DNA from: an uncultured Muribaculaceae bacterium
GTDB taxonomy: Bacteria > Bacteroidota > Bacteroidia > Bacteroidales > Muribaculaceae
Direction of reading: 5' to 3'
NCBI GenBank assembly: GCA_910584365.1
Contig: CAJUAF010000009.1
Location: 1 to 64,000, forward strand
DNA length: 64,000 nucleotides
A model generated the notes under the pieces. The model did no database searches. It was given only the letters and a program-made list of their open reading frames with translations, and was not told the DNA's origin. A program made the position numbers and the translations under genes. Below, piece after piece: positions 8,572-15,942 of the stretch. The first letter of the stretch is position 1. Every line of letters starts with the position of its first letter.

Positions 8572-8963
8572 GATTTATAAAGAGGTTAACAATATATAAG
8601 CTTAGTTAGGGTTAACAACATTAAATCTGCGCCACGGTTTTCTCTTAAACTTCATAAGCGCACCAAGGCTTCTCCCGCTAATTCCCAGGAGAAAACGCTA
8701 AAAGTATTTCAGAACAATCAAGAATCCTTTCATGGTAGCAGATTCACAATAGTTTCCAAAACAGTTCTCTGCCACAAATTTACTAAACTTTTTCAAATCC
8801 TCAACATTTTCAGCAAAAAATATTTCCCCGTGCAAAATCGCCCTCCGATTAATCGGCGTCAATCCACGCCTCTGCGGAAAAAACGTCACAGCCTTTCTCC
8901 GGCCCTTCACCCCTCCTGTCGTCGGGGATTCCGGGCCGGAAAGTACTGAAGTGTGAAAGGGCC
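8572..8963. other. mutA leader and intergenic region
   Basis: About 390 bases lacking a convincing gene. Reading toward mutA it holds the promoter at 8775-8805, then a leader with a TTCTCC/GGAGAA hairpin (near 8669-8695) and two GTTAAC sites shortly before the start. I looked for a cobalamin riboswitch B12 box and did not find one. A 70-residue minus-strand frame at 8698-8910 overlaps the promoter and has no support. Confidence 0.4.
8775..8805 (-). promoter_or_regulatory. Promoter for mutA-mutB
   Basis: On the minus strand a GTTG -33-like box (8802-8805) is followed after 19 bases by TAAATTTG (8775-8782), a perfect -7 element. Start of transcription would fall near 8770, about 200 bases before the mutA ATG. 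Confidence 0.5.
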
Positions 8964-10505
8964 TTACATCGCCGCGACGGGAACGGGGGCCACTGCGCGG
9001 ACCCTGGAAGTGTCGCCCTTGGTGGCCCCGTTGACGACACCGTAAGTCATGCCAACGTACAATGCGAGGGAAGAATCAGATTCGTCTTTCGCCCAAAACC
9101 AAAGACTGTCTCCCTCATATCCTGTTCCGCCGAAAGCTTTTAATGCCTTCTTGACATTCTCACAGTCTTTCACGATAGCCTCACCCTGGGTTTTCGACGG
9201 CATATTGATGCCGGATGCCATCGCCTTATCCCATTTGACATTCTTTCCGTTGTCGGTCAATGCCAGGATAAAGGGAGGTGTGATTGACGGTTGCCGGATG
9301 ACAATGCCTTTCTTTATGTAACGGGGCTTCTCCGGGGATGGGACACGATTCCATTCCGATTCGGTAAAAAAGTAATATTGTCCGTCGCGCTCGGCTGCAA
9401 GATCAAGATGACCGGCTTTTGCGTGGCCGTACAAGGGGCGGTCCGGTAATTTCGTCAGGGAGAGGTCGAGGCTGGCGGAAGCGGACTCGGTGACGGTGAC
9501 GGAGGAGGTGGAGGGTTGGTAGCCGGAGCGGGTTAGGCGCAGGGTATGGGTACCTACGGGGATGGCGCGGAGAACTTCGGGGGTGGTGCCGACCGTGCGG
9601 CCGTCAAGCTCGATGGCGGCTCCCGCGGGGGTGGAGGAGACGATAAGGTCACCGGTAATGGCTTCCATGGGAGGGAAGTCCAGGGTTTCGGTGGCGTTCA
9701 TGGCGAGGGTGACGCGGCGTTCGGCGGGTCGGTAGCCCTCTTTTTTAAGTTCAACCAGGTAGGTGTCAGGCATAATGCTGCCGGTCCAGGAACCGGTGCC
9801 TACGGCGTTGCCGTTGAGGAAGATGCGGGCGCCGGAGGTGGCGGAGCGGACGGTCAGAGTTGCCATCGTGGAGCGGAGACTGACGTCGCGCACCACTTTC
9901 TCGTCGCCGATTGTGGCCTGGAATTCCTCGGTCTGATACCCGGAAGCCTCGACGCGCACGGCGTGGGTGCCGGCTTTCATCAGCACGGAGCATATTCCCT
10001 CGCTGACCATCTTTTCCTGTCCCCCGATAAAGACTTTGGCATTGGGAGGCGTTACGTTCAGCACAAGGAAGTTCTCCGTCAGACGCGCCGGAGCAGCGGC
10101 AGCTCCCGCCGTTCCCCAGAGTTCCTTAGGCACCGAGAGGTCCGCGATATACGTGACGCCCCCCTCAACCCCCTTGATGCCGAAATCGGGGAAGTAGATT
10201 ACCAGAGGCTTGACGAGTTTCTGATGGAGATGCAGCTCGCGCGTACCGTCGATGACGTAGACCCAGTATTCCCCGGCATGATTGACGGTTTCCCCGACGG
10301 TATTGCCCAGGAACTCAGCCCCCTCCAGCGGCAGCTGCACCTTTATCATGGCACACAGTTCGCCGTTGAGGTCCTTGCGCTCGGTGGCCGGGGAATTGGC
10401 GGTGGCATCGAATATCGCGGGCGCGATCGAATTTATTGTAAGCTCCTGGGAACGGCCCCAGGCGAAACAGGCCGCCAGCATCAGCAGTGCAATCAGTTTT
10501 TTCAT
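8964..10505 (-). CDS. Exported PEGA-domain protein (paralogue 1)
   Basis: The 513-residue protein has a signal peptide (residues 1-19, ending WGRSQ), a conserved N-terminal domain (about 20-150, including GEYWVYVIDGTRELHLH), then three successive PEGA-type beta-sandwich repeats between about 150 and 370 (each with a GT-H/Y-V-x-A/L-GY pattern), and a C-terminal domain ending in a tail of Val/Ala/Pro. PEGA domains are found in surface-associated proteins; the biochemical role is unknown. Two more proteins in this window (near 33.1 and 43.1 kb) share the N-terminal domain, so this is a local family. It has its own promoter at 10539-10570. Confidence 0.8.
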   Translation of the reverse strand: MKKLIALLMLAACFAWGRSQELTINSIAPAIFDATANSPATERKDLNGELCAMIKVQLPLEGAEFLGNTVGETVNHAGEYWVYVIDGTRELHLHQKLVKPLVIYFPDFGIKGVEGGVTYIADLSVPKELWGTAGAAAAPARLTENFLVLNVTPPNAKVFIGGQEKMVSEGICSVLMKAGTHAVRVEASGYQTEEFQATIGDEKVVRDVSLRSTMATLTVRSATSGARIFLNGNAVGTGSWTGSIMPDTYLVELKKEGYRPAERRVTLAMNATETLDFPPMEAITGDLIVSSTPAGAAIELDGRTVGTTPEVLRAIPVGTHTLRLTRSGYQPSTSSVTVTESASASLDLSLTKLPDRPLYGHAKAGHLDLAAERDGQYYFFTESEWNRVPSPEKPRYIKKGIVIRQPSITPPFILALTDNGKNVKWDKAMASGINMPSKTQGEAIVKDCENVKKALKAFGGTGYEGDSLWFWAKDESDSSLALYVGMTYGVVNGATKGDTSRVRAVAPVPVAAM

Positions 10506-10538
10506 AAGAGTCTGTTGTCAGCTTCCTTTCGGAGAACG

Positions 10539-10570
10539 CAAAGTTACGGAATTCCCGCTGAACCGACAAA
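10539..10570 (-). promoter_or_regulatory. Full consensus promoter for PEGA paralogue 1
   Basis: The minus strand carries TTTG (10567-10570), a 20-base spacer, and TAACTTTG (10539-10546), matching both Bacteroidetes promoter boxes exactly. The ATG is 33 bases downstream. Confidence 0.8.
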
Positions 10571-10613
10571 TCCCCTCCCCTTTTCTTTCCGGGGCAAAGC
10601 CCCTCCGGCCTGT

Positions 10614-11657
10614 TTACCCGCATGGAGCAGCCGCCGAGGGGGCGCGCCTGAACGCCGGCTGACGCGACAGGAACCGGAAGATGCAGGCGTAGACGGCGCG
10701 CCGCACCCCGGGGGTGGAGAGGACAAGATCGTGGATTCCGTTGCGCACCGTGGCATCGGTCACTCGGAATCCCAGCCGGCGTCCGCGGGCCTGGATGGAA
10801 TCGGTGTTGAGGACAACGTCGGCCGAATCCGCCGCCGGAGTCCATGCCACCGGGGTAAGGCTGTGGTCGGAGTGCATCAGCAGAATAGGCACGCGTATCC
10901 TGCGACCGTTCTTCATCAGCTGTTTCTGGGCCTGATCGATGGCCCGGATCCATCCGGCGGTTATCTGAGCCGGATGGAGAAGTTTGAGCGTGGTGTCATA
11001 CTCCCATTCTCCGTGGTACTTTTTCAGCAGGCTTTCTCCGTAGACGGAATTATCCCCTTGCGGAATCGAGATGTCAGGAAACCATTTCCCGAGTGCTGCC
11101 ACAAGGGGTATTGCCACGTGTCTCATGAATCCGGTGAAATTCCAGTCAAGAAACGGACTGTTTAGAATCAGTGCTTTTATTTCCGGTGACGGATCCCCCT
11201 CCTCCATATACAGGGCTGAGATAAGTCCGCCGGTGGAATGGCCCATCAGGGCAATCTCCTCCACTCCGTCGCGCTTCATGCACACTATCGCTGAATCAAT
11301 GTCGGGAAAATACTCCCTCAGGTTTCTGACCTCATAACGGCGCTGCCCCTCCAGGAGCGAACGGCCGTACTTGCGCAGGTCCACCGCATAAAATCCATAG
11401 CCCGAATCATTGAAAATCTTCCCCATCGTATCCTGAAAAAAATAATCATTGTAGCCGTGGATATACAGGACGGCCCTGCGGGGGTTTTCTCCCGCGGGCA
11501 GACGGCGCACGACCGTGGAGACCACCGGGCCTGAATAATCATCGGGCTGCCGGACGCTTTCACTCTCATACCTTCCCCGCAACAACGGGTCGGTAACCCA
11601 GGAAACCAGCAGCGGCGCAAGAATCAGCACCAGCAGAAAAAGCGGACTACGTTTCAT
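10614..11657 (-). CDS. Membrane-anchored alpha/beta hydrolase (lysophospholipase-like)
   Basis: The frame opens at 11729, but the ATG at 11657 is chosen because it starts a clean signal-anchor (MKRSPLFLLVLILAPLL), giving 347 residues. The domain has the oxyanion strand YIHGYND, the nucleophile elbow GHSTGG, and a late MHSDHS / NGIHD region supplying Asp and His, the classic Ser-Asp-His hydrolase triad. The pattern is serine aminopeptidase S33 / monoacylglycerol-lipase-like (Hydrolase_4), so a lipid or ester substrate is likely, at the envelope. It is followed, after about 100 bases, by the PEGA gene, which has its own promoter. Confidence 0.75.
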   Translation of the reverse strand: MKRSPLFLLVLILAPLLVSWVTDPLLRGRYESESVRQPDDYSGPVVSTVVRRLPAGENPRRAVLYIHGYNDYFFQDTMGKIFNDSGYGFYAVDLRKYGRSLLEGQRRYEVRNLREYFPDIDSAIVCMKRDGVEEIALMGHSTGGLISALYMEEGDPSPEIKALILNSPFLDWNFTGFMRHVAIPLVAALGKWFPDISIPQGDNSVYGESLLKKYHGEWEYDTTLKLLHPAQITAGWIRAIDQAQKQLMKNGRRIRVPILLMHSDHSLTPVAWTPAADSADVVLNTDSIQARGRRLGFRVTDATVRNGIHDLVLSTPGVRRAVYACIFRFLSRQPAFRRAPSAAAPCG

Positions 11658-11745
11658 TATAATATTCTGAAATAATCTTTTAACAAAAATTGTCGGAAAT
11701 AAATCCTTTTCTGTATATAACATCGCCATAACGGCGCCTGTTTTG

Positions 11746-11753
11746 CAAAGTTA
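11746..11753 (-). promoter_or_regulatory. -7 promoter element (TAACTTTG) for the alpha/beta hydrolase
   Basis: Perfect TAnnTTTG on the minus strand, about 90 bases before the chosen ATG. It is back-to-back with the plus-strand promoter at 11762-11795, forming a divergent control region. Confidence 0.5.
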
Positions 11754-11761
11754 ACAATTCT

Positions 11762-11795
11762 TTTGCTGATATTACGCAAAAAATCCCTATCTTTG
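11762..11795 (+). promoter_or_regulatory. Promoter for the small protein-aguA-aguB run
   Basis: TTTG (11762-11765), a 22-base spacer and TATCTTTG (11788-11795), close to the Bacteroidetes consensus. The first ATG (11880) is about 80 bases beyond. Confidence 0.6.
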
Positions 11796-11879
11796 TGGGC
11801 ATAACGCAAACTTGACGCCTGAGTTCATCTCTCCGAATCGCTATCCCTTATTCCGGCGTACCTTAAATTCTTTCCGACA

Positions 11880-12122
11880 ATGGATTATGACGACATAACC
11901 GAAGTGTTCCGCAATGTTATCCGACAGGCTGGCAGCATCGACATGGCCGAGGCCGAGTTCAAAAAAATGATAGGAGAAGACCATGAACTTCACCGCATTT
12001 ACCGCGAATGGTGTCACGAAGTCGGCAGCAGCGAACGCCAGGGGTTCTTCGACTTCTGCGACGAATATATGGATAACCAGGACTCAGTGTGGGATTCTCT
12101 CGACAACGACTATGACAGATAA
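11880..12122 (+). CDS. Small acidic protein of unknown function, coupled to aguA
   Basis: An 80-residue, strongly acidic, predicted helical protein with a central HRIYREWCHEVG segment and an acidic tail (DSLDNDYDR). No signal peptide or known motif. Its last 11 bases overlap the start of the agmatine deiminase gene, so the two are probably translated together. That coupling hints at a link to polyamine synthesis or simply to transcription-unit structure; no function can be assigned. Confidence 0.65.
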   Translation: MDYDDITEVFRNVIRQAGSIDMAEAEFKKMIGEDHELHRIYREWCHEVGSSERQGFFDFCDEYMDNQDSVWDSLDNDYDR

Positions 12123-13176
12123 TACCGTTTTAAGCCATCTTTCACTCCGGATGCCCGCGGAATGGGATCACCGTATGACAGCCACACTTATCGCGTGGCC
12201 CCACGACGATACGGACTGGGCGCCGATGCTTGCCGACGTAGACCGATGTTACGTCGACCTGACCCGTGCCCTCCTGCAAGCCGGACAGCAGACCGTCATC
12301 GTAACGCCCGAACCAGACCGTGTACGCGGGCTACTCCCTGAGGTACCCCGGGATAAAGTCCTGATAGTGAAGTGTGAAACCAACGACACCTGGACACGCG
12401 ACTACGGTCCTCTGACCGTTGCTCTCCAGCCTGACGACCGACTGGCGGCAATGTTCTTCTGCTTCAACGGCTGGGGACTGAAATTCGCCGCCGACAAAGA
12501 CAATCTTGTCGGACTTAAACTGAAAGCCCGCAAGGTTATCGACTGCCCGGCTTTCGACCGGAAAGGCTACGTTCTCGAAGGAGGTTCCATCGAGAGCGAT
12601 GGGGCGGGAACTATTCTGACAACCTCGGAATGTATGCTGTCTGTCAACCGTAACGGTATCGTCAGTAAGGAATTTGTGGAAAAGGAACTCCGCAGGTCGC
12701 TCGGGGCCGAACGTGTCCTGTGGCTCGACCACGGCGCCCTCGCAGGGGACGACACCGACAGCCATATCGACACACTGGCCCGTTTCGCGCCCCACGATAC
12801 CATATTATATGTCAAATCCTATCGTCCCGACGACCCCCATACTCCCTCTCTGGAGGCCATGGAACGTCAGCTGACCGGGCTGCGCACCGCCGACGGTACC
12901 CCCTACAATCTTATAGGGCTCCCTCTGCCCGACCCGATCTTTGACGGGGACGGCGAACGCCTGCCGGCCACATATGCCAATTTCCTGATTACCCCCCGGG
13001 CCGTCCTGATGCCTGTCTATGGACAGCCGCAAAATGACGACATGGCCCGTCGGATGCTTCAGATTGCCTTCCCGGAGCATGAAATCCTGACCGTGGACTG
13101 CCGTCCGCTTATCCGGCAGCACGGTTCCCTGCATTGCGCCACCATGCAGTTCCCTTCCGGGTGGCTTCCCCTGTAA
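12112..13176 (+). CDS. aguA: Agmatine deiminase (PAD_porph family)
   Basis: The 354-residue protein (start at the ATG overlapping the upstream stop) has the guanidino-group hydrolase signatures: TWTRDYGPL, LEGGSIESDG, DSHIDTLARF and the catalytic Cys342 in SLHCATMQ. It hydrolyses agmatine to N-carbamoylputrescine and ammonia. The immediate neighbour aguB performs the next step, which strongly favours agmatine over protein arginine as substrate; there is also no signal peptide, unlike secreted Porphyromonas peptidylarginine deiminase. Confidence 0.93.
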   Translation: MTDNTVLSHLSLRMPAEWDHRMTATLIAWPHDDTDWAPMLADVDRCYVDLTRALLQAGQQTVIVTPEPDRVRGLLPEVPRDKVLIVKCETNDTWTRDYGPLTVALQPDDRLAAMFFCFNGWGLKFAADKDNLVGLKLKARKVIDCPAFDRKGYVLEGGSIESDGAGTILTTSECMLSVNRNGIVSKEFVEKELRRSLGAERVLWLDHGALAGDDTDSHIDTLARFAPHDTILYVKSYRPDDPHTPSLEAMERQLTGLRTADGTPYNLIGLPLPDPIFDGDGERLPATYANFLITPRAVLMPVYGQPQNDDMARRMLQIAFPEHEILTVDCRPLIRQHGSLHCATMQFPSGWLPL

Positions 13177-13211
13177 ACAACACTGATTTTACCGGCATAC
13201 TACCGTAAGTC

Positions 13212-14114
13212 ATGAAGAAAGAAAACTCCACCATAAAAGTAGCGCTGATTCAGCAGAGCAAAACCGCCGATATAGCCGCCAACCGGCGTCGTCTTGAAGA
13301 AGAAATCCGAAAAGCGGCCGCCGGAGGAGCTGCCCTGATTGTGAATCAGGAACTCCATGATTCACTCTATTTCTGCCAGAACGAGGATGTCGACACTTTC
13401 GACCTTGCCTGCGACCTCACCGAGGGTTCCGGAGCGACGGAACTTTACAGCCGTCTGGCCCGTGAACTTGGTGTGGTGATCGTAACATCTATGTTCGAGC
13501 GCCGCGCCGCCGGTCTTTACCACAACACGGCTATCGTCTTCGATTCGGACGGCTCCGAGGCCGGTCGCTATCGCAAGACACATATTCCCGATGACCCCGG
13601 TTTCTACGAGAAATTCTATTTCACCCCCGGCGATATGGGAATCAAGCCGGTACGGACCTCCCTGGGACTGCTCGGTGTGCTGGTCTGCTGGGACCAGTGG
13701 TATCCCGAGGCAGCGCGTCTGATGGCGCTCCAGGGGGCGGAACTGCTGATTTACCCCACGGCGATAGGCTGGCAGGACACTGACCCCGAGGATGAGAAGC
13801 AGCGCCAGCGCGAAGCCTGGATTACCGTGCAGCGCGGTCATGCCGTCGCCAACGGTATCCCTGTCATTGCAGTCAACCGTGTAGGCCACGAAGATGACCC
13901 CTCGGGCGCTTCGGACGGGATAACGTTCTGGGGCTCGAGTTTCGTAGCCGGCCCTCAGGGGGAATTCCTCCATCTGTCCCCCGCCGACAGGGAAGAGACC
14001 GCCCTGGTCGACATAGATTTACACCGGTGCGAGAACGTGCGCCGCTGGTGGCCGTTCCTGCGCGACAGACGCATTGACCTCTACGGTCCGCTGACCCGGC
14101 GCTATCTCGACTGA
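13212..14114 (+). CDS. aguB: N-carbamoylputrescine amidohydrolase
   Basis: A 300-residue nitrilase-superfamily enzyme with the Glu-Lys-Cys triad visible at E47 (NQELHDS), K122 (RKTHIPDD) and C159 (LVCWDQWYPE). It cleaves N-carbamoylputrescine to putrescine, CO2 and ammonia. It follows aguA by 35 bases, and the two make a complete agmatine-to-putrescine route that replaces ornithine decarboxylation. Confidence 0.95.
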   Translation: MKKENSTIKVALIQQSKTADIAANRRRLEEEIRKAAAGGAALIVNQELHDSLYFCQNEDVDTFDLACDLTEGSGATELYSRLARELGVVIVTSMFERRAAGLYHNTAIVFDSDGSEAGRYRKTHIPDDPGFYEKFYFTPGDMGIKPVRTSLGLLGVLVCWDQWYPEAARLMALQGAELLIYPTAIGWQDTDPEDEKQRQREAWITVQRGHAVANGIPVIAVNRVGHEDDPSGASDGITFWGSSFVAGPQGEFLHLSPADREETALVDIDLHRCENVRRWWPFLRDRRIDLYGPLTRRYLD

Positions 14115-14170
14115 GCGTCATTTCCCCCCTGCAAAGGGTTTCACCGGACAACAGCTTAAATCTTCCGCCT

Positions 14171-15751
14171 ATGGATATCCTTCTGCCTCCCGACCTCTCG
14201 GGCCAGCGTCAGCCGTTGCGCAACAGCATCCGGCATCTGACCGTAATCGGTGCCAACGGTGCCGGAAAGACCCGCTTTTCAAATTACATGGCCGCCAGCC
14301 TCGGGAAATATGCGTTCCGGCTGTCGGCCCTCAAGGCCATATATGCGGCCGGTGAGCCGGAAAATACTCCAGGCACCACCGATGCCCTGTATCTTAGGGC
14401 ACGGCAAACCCCTGGTTTCCTTACCAACGGAGCCACCACGCCGTTCGAACGGCTGATGGCCCTGCTGCTCAACGAGGAAATCACAGCCCTTGTGGACTTC
14501 AAGGTCGCCCAGATGGATGTCGCCGCCGGACGGCGGAAGAAAGCCGAGGTGCCTGTCACCCGGCTTGACACGGTCATCGCTTCCTGGCAGGATATTTTCC
14601 CGGAAAATCAGATCCTGCGCCAGGGAGGACGGCTGATGTTCTCCCGCGACGGCCAGGAGGACACCTATTCCCAGGTACGTCTTTCAGCCGGCGAGAAAGC
14701 CGTTCTGTATTATTTCGGGGCGGTATTGTACGCTCCCGCCGACGGAGTGGTCTTCATCGACTCTCCCGAAATGTTTCTCCATCCCTCGATACATCAGCGT
14801 TTCTGGGACACGATGGAAAGTCTGCGTCCCGACTGCCGGTTCATCTACACCACCCACGACCTGGACTTCACCGCCACACGTCAGCGCAACGGACTGCTCT
14901 GGGTCCGAGGCTACAATTCCGCCGGCGAAGGATGGGACTATACGATACTCCCCCGTGGCGAAGGGATTACCGATGAGATTTATCTCGCCATTGTCGGGTC
15001 CCGCAAGCCGGTGCTGTTCATCGAGGGAGACGCCTCCCACTCCATCGACGCCAAACTTTATCCTCTTGTTTTCAGGAATTTTACCGTAAAATCCCTCGGA
15101 AGCTGCGACAAGGTTATCGAGTCGACCCGCGCGTTCAACGATCTTAAAGGCTTCCACCATCTCGACAGCCGGGGCATCGTGGACCGCGACCGCCGCGACG
15201 ACGGAGAGGTAGCCTATCTGCGCGGCAAGAATATTTTCGTACCTGAAGTGGCGGAAATCGAGAACATACTGATGCTCGAGGAGGTTGTGCGCACTGTCGC
15301 CGCCGAGAACGGTCGGGATGAAAACAAAGTGTTCCGGTCGGTGAAACATTCGATTATCGGTATGTTCCACCATGATCTCCGCTCCCAGGCCATGCTTCAC
15401 ACACGCCACCGCATAAAGCGTCTTATGGAGCGCCGGGTCGACGGCAAATTCCCCAACATCAATGCTTTTGAGCGCCACCTTGCCGGACTGGCCGAAGAAC
15501 TGAATCCCCGCGGTCTTTACGAAAAGCTATGTCGGGAATTTTCCGGTTACGTAGCTTCCGAGGACTACGCTTCCGTCCTTAAGGTCTACAATCAGAAGGC
15601 GATGCTTCCCGGTTCGAACGTCTCCCAGCTTTGCGGTCTTACAGGCTCGAAAGACTCCTATATCGACGCCATAATCACCATTCTGCGCCGCGATACCGCC
15701 TCCTCCCGCCGTATCGTCGCGGCCATTACCCGCTGCTTCGGCCTCTCCTGA
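14171..15751 (+). CDS. ABC-type ATPase fused to DUF4435/TOPRIM-like domain (PARIS-like)
   Basis: The 526-residue cytoplasmic protein has an SMC/ABC-like ATPase with Walker A GANGAGKT (27-34), signature LSAGE (171-175), Walker B ending in D197, and an H-loop His (H229), followed by a DUF4435-type domain with EGD (E285), DRD (D338, D340) and EIEN (E362), the acidic pattern of TOPRIM nucleases. This ATPase-plus-DUF4435 layout is that of the phage-defence system PARIS (AriA and AriB), which also occurs as a single fused protein, and of OLD-like nucleases. It lies after aguB with a 56-base gap, with no other defence genes beside it. Role in defence is inferred; a housekeeping DNA role is possible. 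Confidence 0.7.
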   Translation: MDILLPPDLSGQRQPLRNSIRHLTVIGANGAGKTRFSNYMAASLGKYAFRLSALKAIYAAGEPENTPGTTDALYLRARQTPGFLTNGATTPFERLMALLLNEEITALVDFKVAQMDVAAGRRKKAEVPVTRLDTVIASWQDIFPENQILRQGGRLMFSRDGQEDTYSQVRLSAGEKAVLYYFGAVLYAPADGVVFIDSPEMFLHPSIHQRFWDTMESLRPDCRFIYTTHDLDFTATRQRNGLLWVRGYNSAGEGWDYTILPRGEGITDEIYLAIVGSRKPVLFIEGDASHSIDAKLYPLVFRNFTVKSLGSCDKVIESTRAFNDLKGFHHLDSRGIVDRDRRDDGEVAYLRGKNIFVPEVAEIENILMLEEVVRTVAAENGRDENKVFRSVKHSIIGMFHHDLRSQAMLHTRHRIKRLMERRVDGKFPNINAFERHLAGLAEELNPRGLYEKLCREFSGYVASEDYASVLKVYNQKAMLPGSNVSQLCGLTGSKDSYIDAIITILRRDTASSRRIVAAITRCFGLS

Positions 15752-15846
15752 CCCCGCCACCCACGGCTCTCCCGCCCGTATCCCTCCTCTGACTTATGTT
15801 TTCGTGAAATACTTTCATAGAGGTATTCCATCGACAGACAGGAAAA

Positions 15847-15892
15847 GACAGCGTTGAAAATCGGGCCGTAGAGCCGTCATTTCAACGCTGTC
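15847..15892 (-). terminator. Hairpin terminator downstream of the pullulanase
   Basis: A 13-bp perfect stem, GACAGCGTTGAAA (15847-15859) with TTTCAACGCTGTC (15880-15892). On the minus strand it is followed by TTTTCC, as expected for termination of the pullulanase mRNA. Confidence 0.7.
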
Positions 15893-15942
15893 AGACTATT
15901 GGGATGTTATGAAGTTACGTGGAGGTCGGCGGAGAGGGAACG

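Noticed and set aside
8572..8775. Cobalamin riboswitch in the mutA leader
   Set aside because: The B12-dependent mutase and the long leader made this worth checking, but no B12-box or supporting stems were found on the minus strand.
9546..11165. A 539-residue plus-strand frame across the PEGA and hydrolase genes
   Set aside because: It spans two minus-strand genes and the promoter between them and has low-complexity Gly/Val/Asp content typical of antisense shadows.
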